64,000 nt of DNA from Escarpia spicata. Lineage: Eukaryota > Annelida > Polychaeta > Sabellida > Siboglinidae. The first letter of the stretch is position 1. Each line of letters opens with the position of its first letter. Both the position numbers and the translations under genes were made by a program. Location: assembly GCA_963995525.1 (NCBI GenBank), contig OZ023205.1, positions 47,173,748 to 47,237,747 on the forward strand, given 5' to 3'. Below are positions 1 to 12,934 of the stretch, one piece after another. The notes below the pieces were generated by a model. It ran no database searches, was not told the origin of the DNA, and saw only the letters and a program-made list of their open reading frames with translations.

Positions 1-284
1 GTTGCTTTCAGTTACCATCACAGAGCTTTAAACAGCTCTCATGTGAAATGTCAAATCCCGATTTATTACTCATTTGGTCAGCCAGGGTCCCATATAATAT
101 ATATATAGCATGCCTGTTCTATAACTATTCTTTGTATTACAATAGACATATCATTCTTACAGTGTGAACAGACCAAAGCCCTGATGGCCCAATGTTCTAT
201 TAATGTGTGAACACACCTTCACCAACAGAAATGATGCACTCTGTACAAATGAAATCTCACTCTCTTTCACAACATGATGTTTAC
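1..284 (-). other. CRBN: CRBN intron 5 (partial)
   Basis: Sequence after the exon 5 donor (GTAAAC, read on the minus strand from position 284 downward). I see no further CRBN exon here, so the Lon C-terminal part and the CULT domain must lie left of the window. Confidence 0.7.
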
Positions 285-477
285 CTTTCGTTGTTTGCCT
301 TTATATTCTGCGTTGTGAGATGTCGCTTGGCCAACCGCATTGCCACAAGTCAAGTGGTCATCCATGCGTGACCAGCTTTCGGATCCTAGTATTCGCCTGT
401 GCGATGCTGGACGGGCGCCCTCCAATGGATCACATAGGAAGCTTTCGGGCAGAATGCGAACCTTTGCGATGATGTTG
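285..477 (-). CDS. CRBN: Cereblon exon 5 (Lon-like domain, C-terminal part)
   Basis: Fifth coding exon of cereblon, the substrate receptor of the CUL4-DDB1 ubiquitin ligase. On the minus strand it starts after a CAG acceptor (478-480) and ends at AAG followed by GTAAAC. The frame continues exon 4 in phase 2: the junction codon gives Gly, then a stretch with AKVRILPE, which matches the AKVQILPE segment of vertebrate cereblon. The rest of the exon is less conserved, Ser/Arg-rich and ends in a basic stretch (KGKQRK) in phase 0. In the family this segment closes the central sheet of the Lon N-terminal-like domain before the helical DDB1-binding region. Residues about 178-242 of the predicted protein. 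The following exons are outside the window. Confidence 0.85.
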
Positions 478-1199
478 CTGAAATGAGAATTTTAAACGTT
501 ATGCTGAAATGAAAAATTGAAAAACAACATGGAATTAATTGAAAGTTGACATAATTTTCAGTGCACGATGGAAGGAGTACGGACATTTGTCTTAGTTTGG
601 TAGCTGATATTGCCACTTGAATGTGGTACAACTTAATTTTATTATTAATTTATTCTAGATATGTGTATAATTATTTACAATTTTGTATTTGACGTGCCTC
701 TGAAGAGAATATTATATAAGTTATTATCACTACAAGTTTTGCAGTTCGCAAGCAGCTCTGTGTGATCATTTGCATGGTTTGATCAGAAACCAAGCAACCA
801 AGGTCTTAGTTTTGTATTATGTGCCAGAGGGCGCTACATATACATAGACACCACATTCATATGAGACACAAGATGAAGGTTACATCAATTGAACTGGTTG
901 TTGCAGAAAACATGTGTAATGTTATGAGCAATCGATTCACGTCCATCTAGTGTCCAACATAAACACTAAGACCAGTAAAAACCCTAAACACCTGAGAATT
1001 TAGAAAAAAATAAATGTTGCAACCTTTCTTTCCCAGTGTCATATATTAATCTTTCAAAGTTTGGCACCTGGACTGCAAACGGTCTAGGGAAGGAAAAGTT
1101 AACATACCCACATACAAACACACATACAAACACACACATAAACACACATACAAACACACATTCAGTAGCATCAGGACAAGTACTGAAGCTTTGCCTCAC
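478..1199 (-). other. CRBN: CRBN intron 4 with a CA-rich microsatellite
   Basis: Short intron bounded by GTGAGG (donor, from 1199 downward) and CAG (acceptor). Positions about 1102-1161 are a run of ACACAT/ACAAAC units (GT-rich on the transcribed strand) starting about 40 nt downstream of the exon 4 donor. No other gene seen. Confidence 0.7.
1102..1161. repeat. CA-rich microsatellite
   Basis: Repeats of CACATACAAA and CACACATAAA. It explains the open frames seen here on both strands. Confidence 0.85.
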
Positions 1200-1370
1200 C
1201 CGTCTATCTGTCTGTGAGTGTCCTTCACCTCAAAGCGTTGTCGCCCCACTGCCTTCACCCTCATGGTAGACACCCCCATACGAGGGTCGTTCTCCTCCTT
1301 CACGGCAAGCACCTCGGCCGTTGTCCCCACGGCCGCCAGAATCGGGTGGTACAAGTCGCCCGAATGGTAA
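1200..1370 (-). CDS. CRBN: Cereblon exon 4 (core of Lon-like domain)
   Basis: Fourth coding exon, 171 nt. Acceptor TTTCAG at 1371-1376, donor GTGAGG. It continues exon 3 in phase 2. The most conserved segments are VGTTAEVLAV and RVKAVGRQRFEV followed by HRQIDG, corresponding to GTTAEIYAY, KVKAIGRQRFKV and QSDG of vertebrate cereblon. This is the centre of the Lon N-terminal-like domain that docks on DDB1. The match over the whole exon, together with correct phase on both sides, makes the assignment secure. Residues about 121-178. Confidence 0.95.
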
Positions 1371-2130
1371 CTGAAAGCAACAATGATCCAACGTATGAAA
1401 TACCATGAATGGTTTCACGGTAAAATTACATAAATCCATTTTTTTTAGGAGAAAACCCCACTTATTTGGTTCTTCCTCAGAGAAAATGAAAATGTCTGAT
1501 GAAACGTTATTGGAGTATCTTAAATATCACAAAGTAAAGACTGGTAACAAGGGCTGAAATATCTACTGTAGATTTAGATTAAAACATTTTGGCCATCCAG
1601 AAATTTCACCCAGATTGGCATCTGCTGTGCTTTGTCCTGAAACACTCATAACATATTTTTGTATGAAGATTTAATTTTATGAAATTTTTTTTTACTTTAC
1701 TGTTGTCTTACTTAACTGAAACTGTAGATTACATAAAGAATCTGCTCAGTGCTTGCTTATACTACAAGTGTACAATCCATTTGAATGTTACTTGGAAAAG
1801 AAAGCCATGTTTTGCGTTATGACGCTGTGATTTGGGCCATAATGTTGAATTTTTGGCCATGACACTGCTACTGCAGTTCCACTATGACATAACAGTGAAA
1901 CTATTAAATCATATTGGGACAGTAATACATGTATGTATCAAAGCTGACACCCTGGACTGTTGGTGCTATCAGTGTTGTTTGACAGGTAATGAAAGTTCAC
2001 CTCAATGTATTTTACATTTTAACTTCGGTAACTACAAAGAACACTAAAGTTGTGTGATTTTTTCCTATGACAGTATTTTCTACACTCATGGTGGCACAGG
2101 TGCTCTTTGGTTTACCGGATATCTTCCCCC

Positions 2131-2478
2131 TGCCCCACTTGACTGGTCATTACACTTGTGATCATTACGCTGTCATCTAACCCTTGATGCCTGCCCTACT
2201 TGACTGGTCATTACACTTGTGATCATTACGCTGTCATCTAACCCTTGATGCCTGCCCTACTTGACTGGTCATTACACTTGTGATCATTACGCTGTCATCT
2301 AACCCTTGATGCCTGCCCTACTTGACTGGTCATTACACTTGTGATCATTATGCTGTCATCTAACCCTTGATGCCTGCCCTACTTGACTGGTCATTACACT
2401 TGTGATCATTACGCTGTCATCTAACCCTTGATGCCTGCCCTACTTGACTGGTCATTACACTTGTGAATTACGCTGTCA
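2131..2478. repeat. 61-bp tandem repeat, about 5.7 copies
   Basis: Nearly identical units beginning TGCCCTACTTGACTGGTC and ending CATCTAACCCTTGA; each unit shifts by one base per 60-base line, giving a 61-bp period. The last copy is cut short after TTGTGAATTACGCTGTCA. Copies differ at only a few positions, so the array is young. Confidence 0.95.
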
Positions 2479-3358
2479 ACAAATTCTGTCAAGTCTGTTT
2501 TTCATCAACCAAGTTGTTTACAGATCAAAAAGGCTGCAATGTTTACATACAAGAGGTACTGAAACATTAAGACAAAGCATTATAGCATGCCACAATGAAG
2601 TCAAACTGTTGCAATACACCGCTCACTTAACACTGTCATTGTGCAAAGTAGTTATAAAGGTAGTTATGCAGCATAAATTCCTCTCTCATTATTAGACAAC
2701 AATGGCAAATTCAAAGAGAACTGTATTGCTAGTAAATATATATAAACAGACTCTAAATAAACAAATTGTGTATAAACGCATTAAAAGCAAATAAACTGTA
2801 TGTCAACAAAACACATGTAAACACTACATGTACATAAAATGCGTGTAAACAATGAATGTCAACACACTCAATACTTAATTAAACAAGTTACTTACAACAT
2901 TGAAATTCTTCCATATTTAGAGACTTTCCTAGACCAATATAACCGTGGGCTAATTTGCACACATGCACACTTTTATGGGGCATCTTGTCTCAAAACATAC
3001 ATCAAGCTGATGTGCAAAAATCTAGATGTTGAAGAGACAAACCTTCACTCTCTAATGAACAGTCAACCCTTCAAGTCTTATGGAAATGGCTCATCTACGC
3101 TCTGGCCAACCAATGATGATGAATGAAGATGATGGTGCGTCAACTAAGTTATCAGGTGGATAGATTTGTTGACATTGTAGATGCACATAGATGACATATA
3201 TATATATAATGTCAAGAGACTAACCCACATAGTATATTTCAATCACGATTTATTAAACAATAATTTTGAAGGCCTGAATCTACAACTATATTGATCTGTG
3301 AATGTCAGCTGTTGTGTAAACTTCAATTTTGTCACTGAAGTGTCAACGATACCATTCA

Positions 3359-4961
3359 CAGCGATAGAAATATGCCAGAATATTTACTTGTCCGCTGGAC
3401 AAGTAAGTTTTGAAATCTACTTGTCCGCCAAAATATTTACTTGTCCGAGTGGTTGTCAAGGGGAATCAAAGCTTCGGAAAAAAACATAAAAACAACACAA
3501 TGTTCCTGCTGTTTCGTTGCATGTACATCTGAGTCACATGTGATCAAAGACACAATTTGATTAAGTCTGCAAATTTCTAAATTACAAAATTATATTTGCA
3601 ACTATTTTCCGGTCCATTATTATTCATCACGAATATTTCGTAAAAGTAAACATGTTACATGATGTATAACAACATTTTAGTGATGCTGATATAAATGCTT
3701 TTATTAATAACACATAATTATTACGATGCTAGGAATGAGACAATTGTTTTCTTTGCTATTTGTTTTATAATGTTGCAAAAACTGTTTATGTTTAATATGG
3801 TATATATATAACATCTAACACTGCTGTAAAATGTTGGCATCAGTTTATCATTGAAGATGCCACTCAACCAGGAACACGACCAATGCAAAGCCAGGAAATG
3901 TTGTCACAAAAATCATAAGAAACTATATAATCTAATATTTGGTTCAACCTCTATGAACTTCAATATTAACAAAGTTCTGTATTTTACAAACGAAGATAAT
4001 ATTAAATTGATCATCACTGACATCAGCAAACAAACGCAGATTTTTCCTAAATGTTATATTACCATTTCAATGATGATAAAACAGTTTTAATGGTGCCCGA
4101 ATTACATTTAATACCAGGCTGAATATAATTTATAGATTTATTTACGTTGTAACGTTGCTGCCGTGCGCAGACCGCCGCAGTTGGTGGTAGCTGACATGTC
4201 AACGTCGGTTGGCTCCCCGTCCCCGGCCGCGAGTCTTGCGTCTAATTCGGTTTCGAAAACTCGCAATTTATGGTTAAAATAAAAGTTACATAGATGTAAC
4301 AATACTTCTGAAATTTCATTAATATTCCGTTTATCAACTAGCACCATAGACCATAGATTTAGCGGAAAGCCAGTTACAAGTTTTGAAAATTGTCACCGAT
4401 CTGGATCGGCTAACGAGTAACGTTCGATGACTGTCTTGGAAGACTGCCGAGTCCGTGTGGGTTAGGCGTAATAATGGTTAAAACTATATAATTATTCAAA
4501 TAACAGGTAGCGATACAAAGTCTACTATTTCCAAAGTTCATCAAATATGATCCGTGAGTGGAAGCAACATGTACGTCGGCCAAACTGAACGATTTATGAT
4601 TGGGTGAAATACAGCCTCGATCAACGATGGCTGATGCGGAGTCTGTCCTACGCGTATGACAGAGCTAGGTCGGTGCGCTCAGCAGATGACCCTGTTAACG
4701 CTGGCACTAAACTCGATCGACGTACACTGGCGGCCGGAACGACAAGGCGCCGACACACTAACAACATTGGAACCCGCGCGATTGCTAGCGAACTTCATTT
4801 ACGTTTGAATTTCCTCAAATAAAAAGTTTGCAATGTTGCACGCGTCACTATTTACTGTAAATTTTCACTTGTCCACCGGATAACCATGTAGAGTCATTTT
4901 ACTTGTCCGGGCCAAAAATCACTTGTCCCGGACAAACGGACAAGTGCTATTTTGAACGCTG
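3359..4961. mobile_element. hAT-like DNA element with ACTTGTCC subterminal repeats
   Basis: The two ends are inverted: the left begins CAGCGATAGAAATA and the right, reverse-complemented, begins CAGCGTTCAAAATA. Both ends carry several copies of ACTTGTCC in both orientations within about 100 bp (left near 3385-3450, right near 4866-4947). CAGCG termini and dense subterminal motifs are common in hAT elements. I see no clean 8-bp target duplication and no hAT transposase; GC-richer islands at about 4140-4260 and 4600-4790 are open but match nothing I recognise. Non-autonomous or decayed. Confidence 0.6.
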
Positions 4962-5181
4962 ATTCATTTATTACTGACATCAAATAAATTGAAAACAAAT
5001 TACACAGGCACAGCAATAAGCAAAATCATCTGCCAGTTGGCCCACCCATTGAGACATTCAAGGCCAATTTAAAAACGTTGTGCTCCTAAGAATATCCAAG
5101 AATAATAAGTGTAACTAGTTACAGAGCTTTATTAAACCAGTTTTGTGATTACACATTGTGAGAGAGCAATATATTACCAAC

Positions 5182-5384
5182 CTGGGACTAACTATACCAA
5201 ACGTCTTGTCACCCTCAACGACATGTGACATCATGGAGACAGTTGACGGCTGAAAGAGGTGGAGAGGCAGCGTTTGCCCTGGCAGCAGTACGACCCCTGG
5301 GAGAGAGAGGATGGGCAGACTGATGTAGCTCTCATCCTCATGCACCGTCCTGCCTCGAAGTTCCTCCAAATCATCACCCAAGTA
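5182..5384 (-). CDS. CRBN: Cereblon exon 3 (start of Lon-like domain)
   Basis: Third coding exon, 203 nt. The acceptor is TTGCAG before TAC TTG, and the donor is GTTGGT after CCCAG. It reads YLGDDLEELRGRTVHED, then LPGVVLLPGQTLPLHLFQP and DKTFGIV, matching YLGADMEEFHGRTLHDD, LIPGQTLPLQLFHP and DRTFAVL of vertebrate cereblon. The PGQTLPLHLF segment is the first signature of the Lon N-terminal-like fold. Residues about 54-120; exits in phase 2 into exon 4. Cereblon also regulates channels and AMPK in vertebrates; only the ligase-receptor role is implied by family. Confidence 0.97.
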
Positions 5385-7563
5385 CTGCAACACATGAAGA
5401 TATTTCTTTGATATCATATTTTTGTATAAACATAACTAACTTTTTTTTTATTTTTTTATAATATAATTTCTTATTATTAGAATAAATATGGTGAGTGAAG
5501 GTATAACTGCCTGCCAAATTAATAAACCCGAAATGGTGTTCGCAATTTGAACATTTCAACTAGGAAACGTTCAAATTGTAAACTAAACATACAGTCTAAA
5601 CATGATCTATTGGCAATATTGCATAGGCCAACTGGATTAGCCATTCAGTGTTTGGTGGGTTTGTGAGGTTCCCACACTCAACATTGGTATGCAAATATAC
5701 ATTTAATTATTTCAACTACCGGTAGTTATCTATCCTCGGGTAGGAAACGAACTCAAGTATCATTGGTAAGTTGGGAAATCAGCCGGGCTGCCCAAACTAT
5801 TGCACAATCTGGCCCAGGGTTGTTCAAAATTACATAATGGAAATTTGACAACCATATCATCCAGTGAAAAACGTCACATTTCACATGTGAAGTTGATGAT
5901 TTATTATTGGTATAGGTTTTATTACAGTATGCACAGCGGTCTCAATATGTCGTAAAACTAGCAATTTAGTTTGTCACCAAACTGTGTATCTAAAAAATCT
6001 TAATACATGACAGTTACAGTTTGTATGTTTATTTTTTTCCAACAGAGATCCTATAAATACCAGTAAGTTCATCCTTGTAACATCCTGTAAAACTTTAATT
6101 CAATTAACCAATGAAAATCATTGCAAATTCCATTTAATGTGTAAAACAAAAAATAAAGATACAGAGTACAAACACATGATACCAACGAAGAGTCAAAGGC
6201 ATACTTGAAATATATTTACCTGTATAATTATTACAAGGACAAATTCAGTTTTCCACTTCTGAATGGGAATTTCAATATTAAAATATCTTAAATTACTTTT
6301 AACATATTAATATCTCTCATACAACATCACTCGCTGAACCTGTCTTGTCTTGTGAAGTGGGTAACAGTGCAAACAGCTATGCCATTGAGTTTCCTTTGTG
6401 ATAGTTTATGACAACAACAAAAAAATCTAAGATGATTTGAAAGTTGGAGAATACCATTAATGAAAAATCACGAAAAAGTGCCTGCTTTTTTAGTTTAAAG
6501 TTATAAACGTGTAGTATTTCAAGAATTGGTTAAATGATGAAAATAATAGTTAAGTGATAATCCTTTGTTATTCAACCTGGATGTCTGACAAAAAGTACAA
6601 TGTGGAAATTAAGTTTAATGACAAGAATTAATTTCACAACAATGGTATAAAGCATGCTTTAATCAACACAACAAGATTGAAAAACAGCTTTTCTGCCCCG
6701 GAAATGCTAGTCAAAGAAGTAGTTTGCTTAGCGAGGCACATACCAGTGGTTGGCAGAATATGGGTCGCTTTGGTTTACAGCACAATTTGCCCATGTTCAC
6801 ACTACGGTGGAAGTGGTTAGGGCGTGCCAGTTAGGTGTTGGAGAACCTACTTCTGAAAACGAGCACAGCAACATCCAAATTCAGTGGATGTTTTCTTGAC
6901 AACAGACATCAGGGGAGAGTCCAAACTTAAGTGCCACATCTTGAGAATCACTTCTGTAATATGCTGTGCAATCTCATTCATGATGCGACTTACAATCATC
7001 TTGAAATTGGCATCAGTAATATGGACTGCTCTTTGTTGCTGACTCAATGCCAATGGTCTCTCAGTACAATTTGAAAGGCAGAAGCCACATTCTGCACTGG
7101 TTGGGCTATAAATCTCCCCCCTGGTTATCCCTCTGTGGGAAAGGTATCCTAGGCTAACTTCCCTTCTCGGGATCAAAGATACCCTAGGCTACCTATCCAT
7201 CAAAGGGAAAAAGAGCAAATTCTATCTCCGCCTGAATATCTCCCCTCGTGCATAAGTTCCAGAAATAGAAAATACATTGCTAAATGCAGATTAAAATGTT
7301 CATATCGTAACAGGTACGGTGTAGATGATCTAATAAATTGAATTGGCTTCATGCATTTAGACTGACGAGTTAACGAGGATTGGACACCTCAACGACAACA
7401 AAACGCACCATTCTTTTTAAGAAGACCTGCAGAGTCCTCCACTAGCTCTGGTAACTGGGGGGGGGGGGAGATATCTGCGAGAGACAGGTAATATATATAT
7501 CGCCACACCTGGATCATTATCAGTAATTAATGTGTGTCACCTATAGCGAGTGTGTTTACTCAC
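5385..7563 (-). other. CRBN: CRBN intron 2
   Basis: 2.2 kb intron, AT-rich. A 12-G run lies at 7457-7468. An open frame on the minus strand at 6847-7176 resembles nothing I know and has no splice or promoter context. No mobile element recognised. Confidence 0.6.
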
Positions 7564-7661
7564 GGAATGGGCGCCGGGCAGTGACAGGTCAAAGTTGATG
7601 AGCAGTTTCTCGTCTTCACTTTCAGTGTCTTCACTAGAACTGCGCATATCTTCTGGCCCAT
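7564..7661 (-). CDS. CRBN: Cereblon exon 2 (acidic N-terminal region)
   Basis: Second coding exon, 98 nt. Acceptor TTTCAG (from 7662 upward), donor GTGAGT. Exon 1 leaves one G, and the first two bases here complete an Asp codon. It encodes a Ser/Glu/Asp-rich stretch (SSSEDTESEDEK) followed by INFDLSLPGAHS, the counterpart of FNFDTSLPTSHT just before the Lon domain in vertebrates. Exits in phase 0, exactly fitting exon 3. Residues about 21-53. Confidence 0.92.
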
Positions 7662-8191
7662 CTGAAACGTGTTTAGAAAGATACCAGGATGTACAAAAGT
7701 AACACAATGATACTATCAAACAGTCAGTCCTAATTTCATCAGGATATACAAAAAAAATAAAAAAATCTACTCTTACACAACTATAAAATAACTTTCTTTC
7801 AAGTTAATTTCAAATCAAATATATATATATTATTTATTTATTGGATATTAAGTAATTAATAAAGTATAAATAAGTGACTGACAATCGACCGACCACAAAA
7901 GGAATTTGTTAACTAAGTTTTGGGATCCCCAAATTTACGTTGTTTCATGGTCACTGCAACACCAACTGAGATTCTCAATTGCACTCAAGGATTTAAGCAA
8001 TTATTAACTTAGGAGATTCTCAAATTCATAATTTCACAGTGTGCAATTGACATTCTTAACTGGCCACATAATTGAATCTCAGCTGACTACAATTATATAC
8101 AGAAAGTTGTACAACTAAAAATCTGCTAAATCATTAGGCATATGGTATGAATTTATTAAATAAATATAAAATAGTACCTAAATTTAGTAAT

Positions 8192-8297
8192 AATTTTTCT
8201 TATTACACAACTATAAATTTGAAACTCACTCTTCAAGCACCGTCAGTGGTCTTCATTAGAAGTTTCAAATTTATAGTTGTGTATTATAAGAAAAATT
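8192..8297. repeat. Long perfect-like hairpin
   Basis: Left arm 8192-8226 (TTATTACACAACTATAAATT core) and right arm 8261-8297 are inverted copies over about 35 bp with one small indel and a loop of about 34 bp. It lies in CRBN intron 1 and could be the core of a foldback MITE. Confidence 0.85.
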
Positions 8298-8389
8298 GTT
8301 ATAAAATTATTCTTCCAATTTTATGAACATTTACATTTCCATGAATATAGTATCTAAATTGTTGTAATCATTTCCAATAGCTGGTGGAG

Positions 8390-8868
8390 CAGGGCTGGGT
8401 CCAATTACTTATTTCTAATTGTATTTGTAATTGATTACAGACAAATGTTGTAACTGATTCTGGTTTTGAAAATATAATGTAATTGTAATTGATTGTGTGT
8501 AATTGAAACAATTACATAAATTACAATCAATTAGTTTTCTGACATCTGAACACCAGATTTATCTTTAAAAAACTATTAAGAAACAGCTGTCCCACCGATT
8601 TTTTGAACCTACAAAATAATAAACCATACAAAATACCCCGTGCCTACGTTGTGATCCTAATGTGTCATTCATCTAACAGTGCTAATTAATGAAGTGCTGT
8701 TTGCTCAGAGGGTGGATTAGCACATGTCACTATCCAAGGTTTAATATTCCAGTTGTTCTTTAGCCAGGTTGCAAGGTACTGAAAATTGTAGAAGTGTAAT
8801 TGTAATTGAAATAACAAATGAATAGTAATTGTAATAGATTTGGTTTTGTGTAATTGGACCCAGCCCTG
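8390..8868. mobile_element. hAT-type MITE (479 bp)
   Basis: 19-bp perfect terminal inverted repeats CAGGGCTGGGTCCAATTAC. Flanks TGGTGGAG (8382-8389) and TGGTGGAA (8869-8876) are an 8-bp target duplication with one mismatch, as expected for hAT. The interior is AT-rich, made of AATTGTAATTG-like motifs, with no coding potential. Confidence 0.9.
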
Positions 8869-9187
8869 TGGTGGAATGCACAAATAATCGGACATGGTCT
8901 AAGACTTTGTCTGATTATTTATGCTACACTGCCACCTTCTCAGATTCACAAACAATGCACTTTGCAAGATTTGATTTAAAATTAAATTGGGCCACTTGAT
9001 GAGTCACGTGTCCACAAAACAACTCCTGCGCTTGTAATCAGGACTCAGGAGTAAAACTACCTGAGTGAAGATGCTCAGATCTTCTGCCTCATTTGAAGAT
9101 GACTTAGTGGTGGCTTAGACTATGCCCGGGACGAATTACCATAAAAAACTGCCTATTAAACCCCCTGGTATAGATGTAGGTAATTTA

Positions 9188-9772
9188 TGCAATGGTCATT
9201 TGCCCATGATCATTTGCACAGCTCCATAGTATGAAAAGAATAATTTGTCCAGTTGTGAAAAATAAGACAAAATTAATGTTGCCAATTGATCTACCGGGTG
9301 TTGTTTATTTGGTAAGCGAGCATTTACAAACAAACAATTCGCAATTGATACAATGTTCAAGTAATTGCCAACATAAAGTTAACATAACAAGTGTAACAAG
9401 TAACTAGGAGTTGTACGCATGTAGGAATGGATTTAATGCACAAGAATGCAGTGCCCAATGCCTTTCAGAAACTCCTCAACAGTTTTGTGCCCTTTAGCTA
9501 TGTCTCTGTATAGATTGAGTACTTGCTCATGGAAGGCCTACCCCATATTATATACAGCAAAACTGAACCACATTTCTCTATGTGTGATATAAAATATGTT
9601 GTGTTTCTTTTTATATTAAAGTTGGAATAAGCAGTAGATAGCTAGCAACTTACAATTGATTTCTTTGGCATAATTACATTTTTCACAACTGGGTAAATGA
9701 CCTATTTCACACATGGAAACTGGGCAAATACCTGCTGGGCAAATGACCATGGGGAAAATGACCGAACCCATG
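9188..9772. mobile_element. MITE, GTCATTTGCCC family, copy 1
   Basis: Both ends carry inverted copies of GGTCATTTGCCCA followed by AGTTGTGAAAAAT-like subterminal blocks. A second copy of the same family sits at 17735-18115. No transposase. Exact ends uncertain by about 20 bp. Confidence 0.6.
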
Positions 9773-11279
9773 GTACTACGTGCCTAGCATTTGTCAGGGG
9801 TTGCCTAGGCTACGTCTAACGTAAACTGGACCAGTTCTTCAATATCTTGGCCCATGGTCAATTCGGGAACCATCCATTTTTTAAACCAGTGAATTGCGAA
9901 TTGTCTGTGCTCGCCATGGGCCGAATTAACAACCAGTGCTGGTGGGCTGCACAGCCTGAAAGAAGTGACCCATTATAATCGCTACCCGTGGAGTGCAGTG
10001 GTGAACTGGCTAGAGTTTTGGACCCTCAATCTATTCCGGGTTCAAATCAACTTGCTCCATTTCAAACATTGGGCAAGTTACTTCACTCCACGTGGCTGCC
10101 AGATCAAATTTAGCAACATGATAAAATGGCTGCTTATTGCGCTTAAATTATGATATTGTTCATGTTCAATTACACTATTATTTTTTAATGTTATATATTA
10201 TATATTAGCAGGGGCACCACACTAAAGCATATAAATTAAGAGTGTTCAAACATATATTACACAAATTAACAAATGTAACAATTCCCGGAAAAAATGCCCC
10301 AATATGTATTTTCTGCGATTCATGAAGGATGAAGAATGGTATATAAATGTTTCCCTTCAATTATAAATACTAATGATAACTGAATGAGCATGAAGCTAAG
10401 GGGGATTTTAGCAGCTGATGACCAGAGGAAATTATCACTCATGACCATGAAATATATGGTTGCATATCATATGTTCGTACATCGTCCAATTTGGTGTCCC
10501 CTTGATTTTGTGTCATGTTTTTTCTTCTGTTTGAATGCTTCGGTGAAACTTTATGTTGCACTGGCAGCTCTGATTGGTAGAAATGTTGGTTGACATGTTA
10601 AAATTCCGTGTAAACGCTTTAAGCTTGAGAAAACCAACACAATATTTATTATTTATTTACCTATTTAATTATTTTTCATATACATTTTAGCCTAATTTAT
10701 TGATGTTTACATTAATTTTAGTTTATTTATTAAAATAATAGTAATGTGATCTTAACTATTTTATGATATTTTATACCACATTCCTTTCCTACTTCTACTA
10801 TATTTATTGTCTTAATTACTATTATAAATTTAAATTATAATTATTAGTTCATTTTATCTATGATATAACAATCATTGTTTTTATTCAAATGCATTATTTT
10901 TAACATACATTTGTATGCTGTTGTAAAGCGCTGTGAACAATATTGGATGTGGCGCTTTAAAAAATATTATATTATATTAATACCGCATTGTCACAGAATT
11001 TTGTGACGCATGAACTTGGGATACTCCAGTATAAATTGAAAATGAAATGATTCGTGTGTTCGATTACTGGTCATAGTTCGATCACAATGTGTGGAGTTTA
11101 TGTACATTCCCATTATCCATAGGCCTATACCAGTATGCCAAAATTATTGCCTAAACTAGTATGCCTAAATTTCTAACTGCATACATTCATTTTAAGCTGT
11201 AACTTGGGCGCTACATTTAAATTATTGCAATTGCAATCTATAGTTTTCAGGTAATTTTTTTTATTTGAAATTATATGAG

Positions 11280-12902
11280 ATTCCAGGGACATTATTTTTA
11301 GATTAGGAATATTAATGTAATGATGAAAATATTTTGTTATGCCACGAATGTAAGTAACGATATGAAATATTGTTCACCTTTTGTCACGAAACCAAACTAA
11401 AATTTACTCTCTGGTGGCATATTTGCTTTACTTTAAATTATGCATACAATATTGACATGCATGCTTACTACGAATATGTAACATACTACACCTAGCATAA
11501 TGATACCATCATACCAAATTTATCTATGTAGCCCTGTAAGTAGTAGATGCATAACCGATTGTGTTTTAGGAAGGTGGTTATGAAAAGTAGGGGGTAATGT
11601 TAACGTTTTGGTTATGTATGCAAGATATTAATTTTTTGGACAAACTAATGTTGTTTTGTTTGGAAATGAAACTGGGATTGTTGTGAGATAAAATAATAGT
11701 CATGTACCATGTGTGTGTAATGCACTGAACTATTGTACAACTTCGGTCACTAAACCAAACTAAAATGTTAACATATCTGAGCCTATTTTGTACTTTTCGT
11801 TCAAGTAGGTTTGCAATATTGACATCTGCATTAACTACAAATACGTATATAATACCTTTCCAAAGATTTTGATACCAACACTACCCGGTAGCTATGTAGC
11901 TCTGCAATTAGTATATATTATTATAATAGCCTATTGTGTTTGAGTATGGTTGTTATGAAAACTTAGTGTTTTGGCATTGTATGCAATATATTATATTTTT
12001 TGTCTGACAAACTAATGGTATTTTATTTGAAAATGAACTGGGATTGTTGCAAGATAAAAACAATTGTCATGGGCCACATGTGTAAGTGATGCTTTGAACT
12101 ACTGTACACCTTCAGTCATTAAACCAAATGAAAATGTTAACATAATCAGAGCATATGCTGTGCTTTTCTTTCAAGGAGGTCTGCAATGTTGGCATTCATA
12201 TTAATTACACATTTGTATCTTACCTTTCCAAACATTATCAAATAAAAATTAGTTCTGTAAATAATGGATATATAGTCGATTGTGTTTGAAGACGGTGGTT
12301 ATCAAAAATAGTGTTTCGGTTTTGTATGCAAAATATTACATTGTCAGAAAATCTAGTGTTGTTTTATTTGGAAATGAACTGGGATTGTTGGGATTTAATT
12401 TAACATAATTGTCATGCACCAGATGTGTAAGTAATCATTTGAACGAATGCCCACCCTTCACGAAACCAAACTAAATTGTTAATATATTTTAGTATACGTT
12501 GTTTTTCTTTCAACTTCGTGTACAAGACTGATGTGCGTATTAACTACACACACTTATCTCACCATTTGAAACATTTTGATACCAAAATTAGCTATATAAC
12601 CTTGTAATTAGTATATACATTACATTGTTTGTCAGAAATTTTAGTATTGTTTTATTTGGAATTGAATTTGGAAGTTTTTGATGTAAAAATAGTTGTCATG
12701 TGCCACATATGTAAGTAATTGTTTTGAACTATTGTACACTTTCGGTCACGAAACCTAACTAAAATTTTAATATAATTTGGTATGTTTTGTGCTTTCATTT
12801 CAATTCTATCCATTGTATTGATTTAAAATTTGCTGCCCGGACGTGCCTTGTTTGTCCACACATGCTGACACAAAATTTCATTGTGTAGCCCTATAATTAG
12901 TA

Positions 12903-12934
<32 letters not shown>

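Larger units (their letters stand above)
1371..5181 (-). other. CRBN: CRBN intron 3, repeat-bearing
   Basis: 3.8 kb intron. It contains a 61-bp tandem repeat (2131-2478) and a hAT-like element (3359-4961). The rest (1371-2130, 2479-3358, 4962-5181) is AT-rich with no recognisable gene; open frames there are short and lack splice context. Confidence 0.75.

Noticed and set aside
1036..1269. Open frames over the CA-rich microsatellite
   Set aside because: Low-complexity Thr/His/Asn coding produced by the repeat.
6847..7176. Minus-strand open frame in cereblon intron 2 (109 codons)
   Set aside because: No recognisable domain, no repeat copy, no promoter or splice context.
9965..10153. Open frame and possible SINE near 10 kb
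   Set aside because: A GGGTTCAAATC B-box-like site is present, but the A box is poor and no second copy is in the window.
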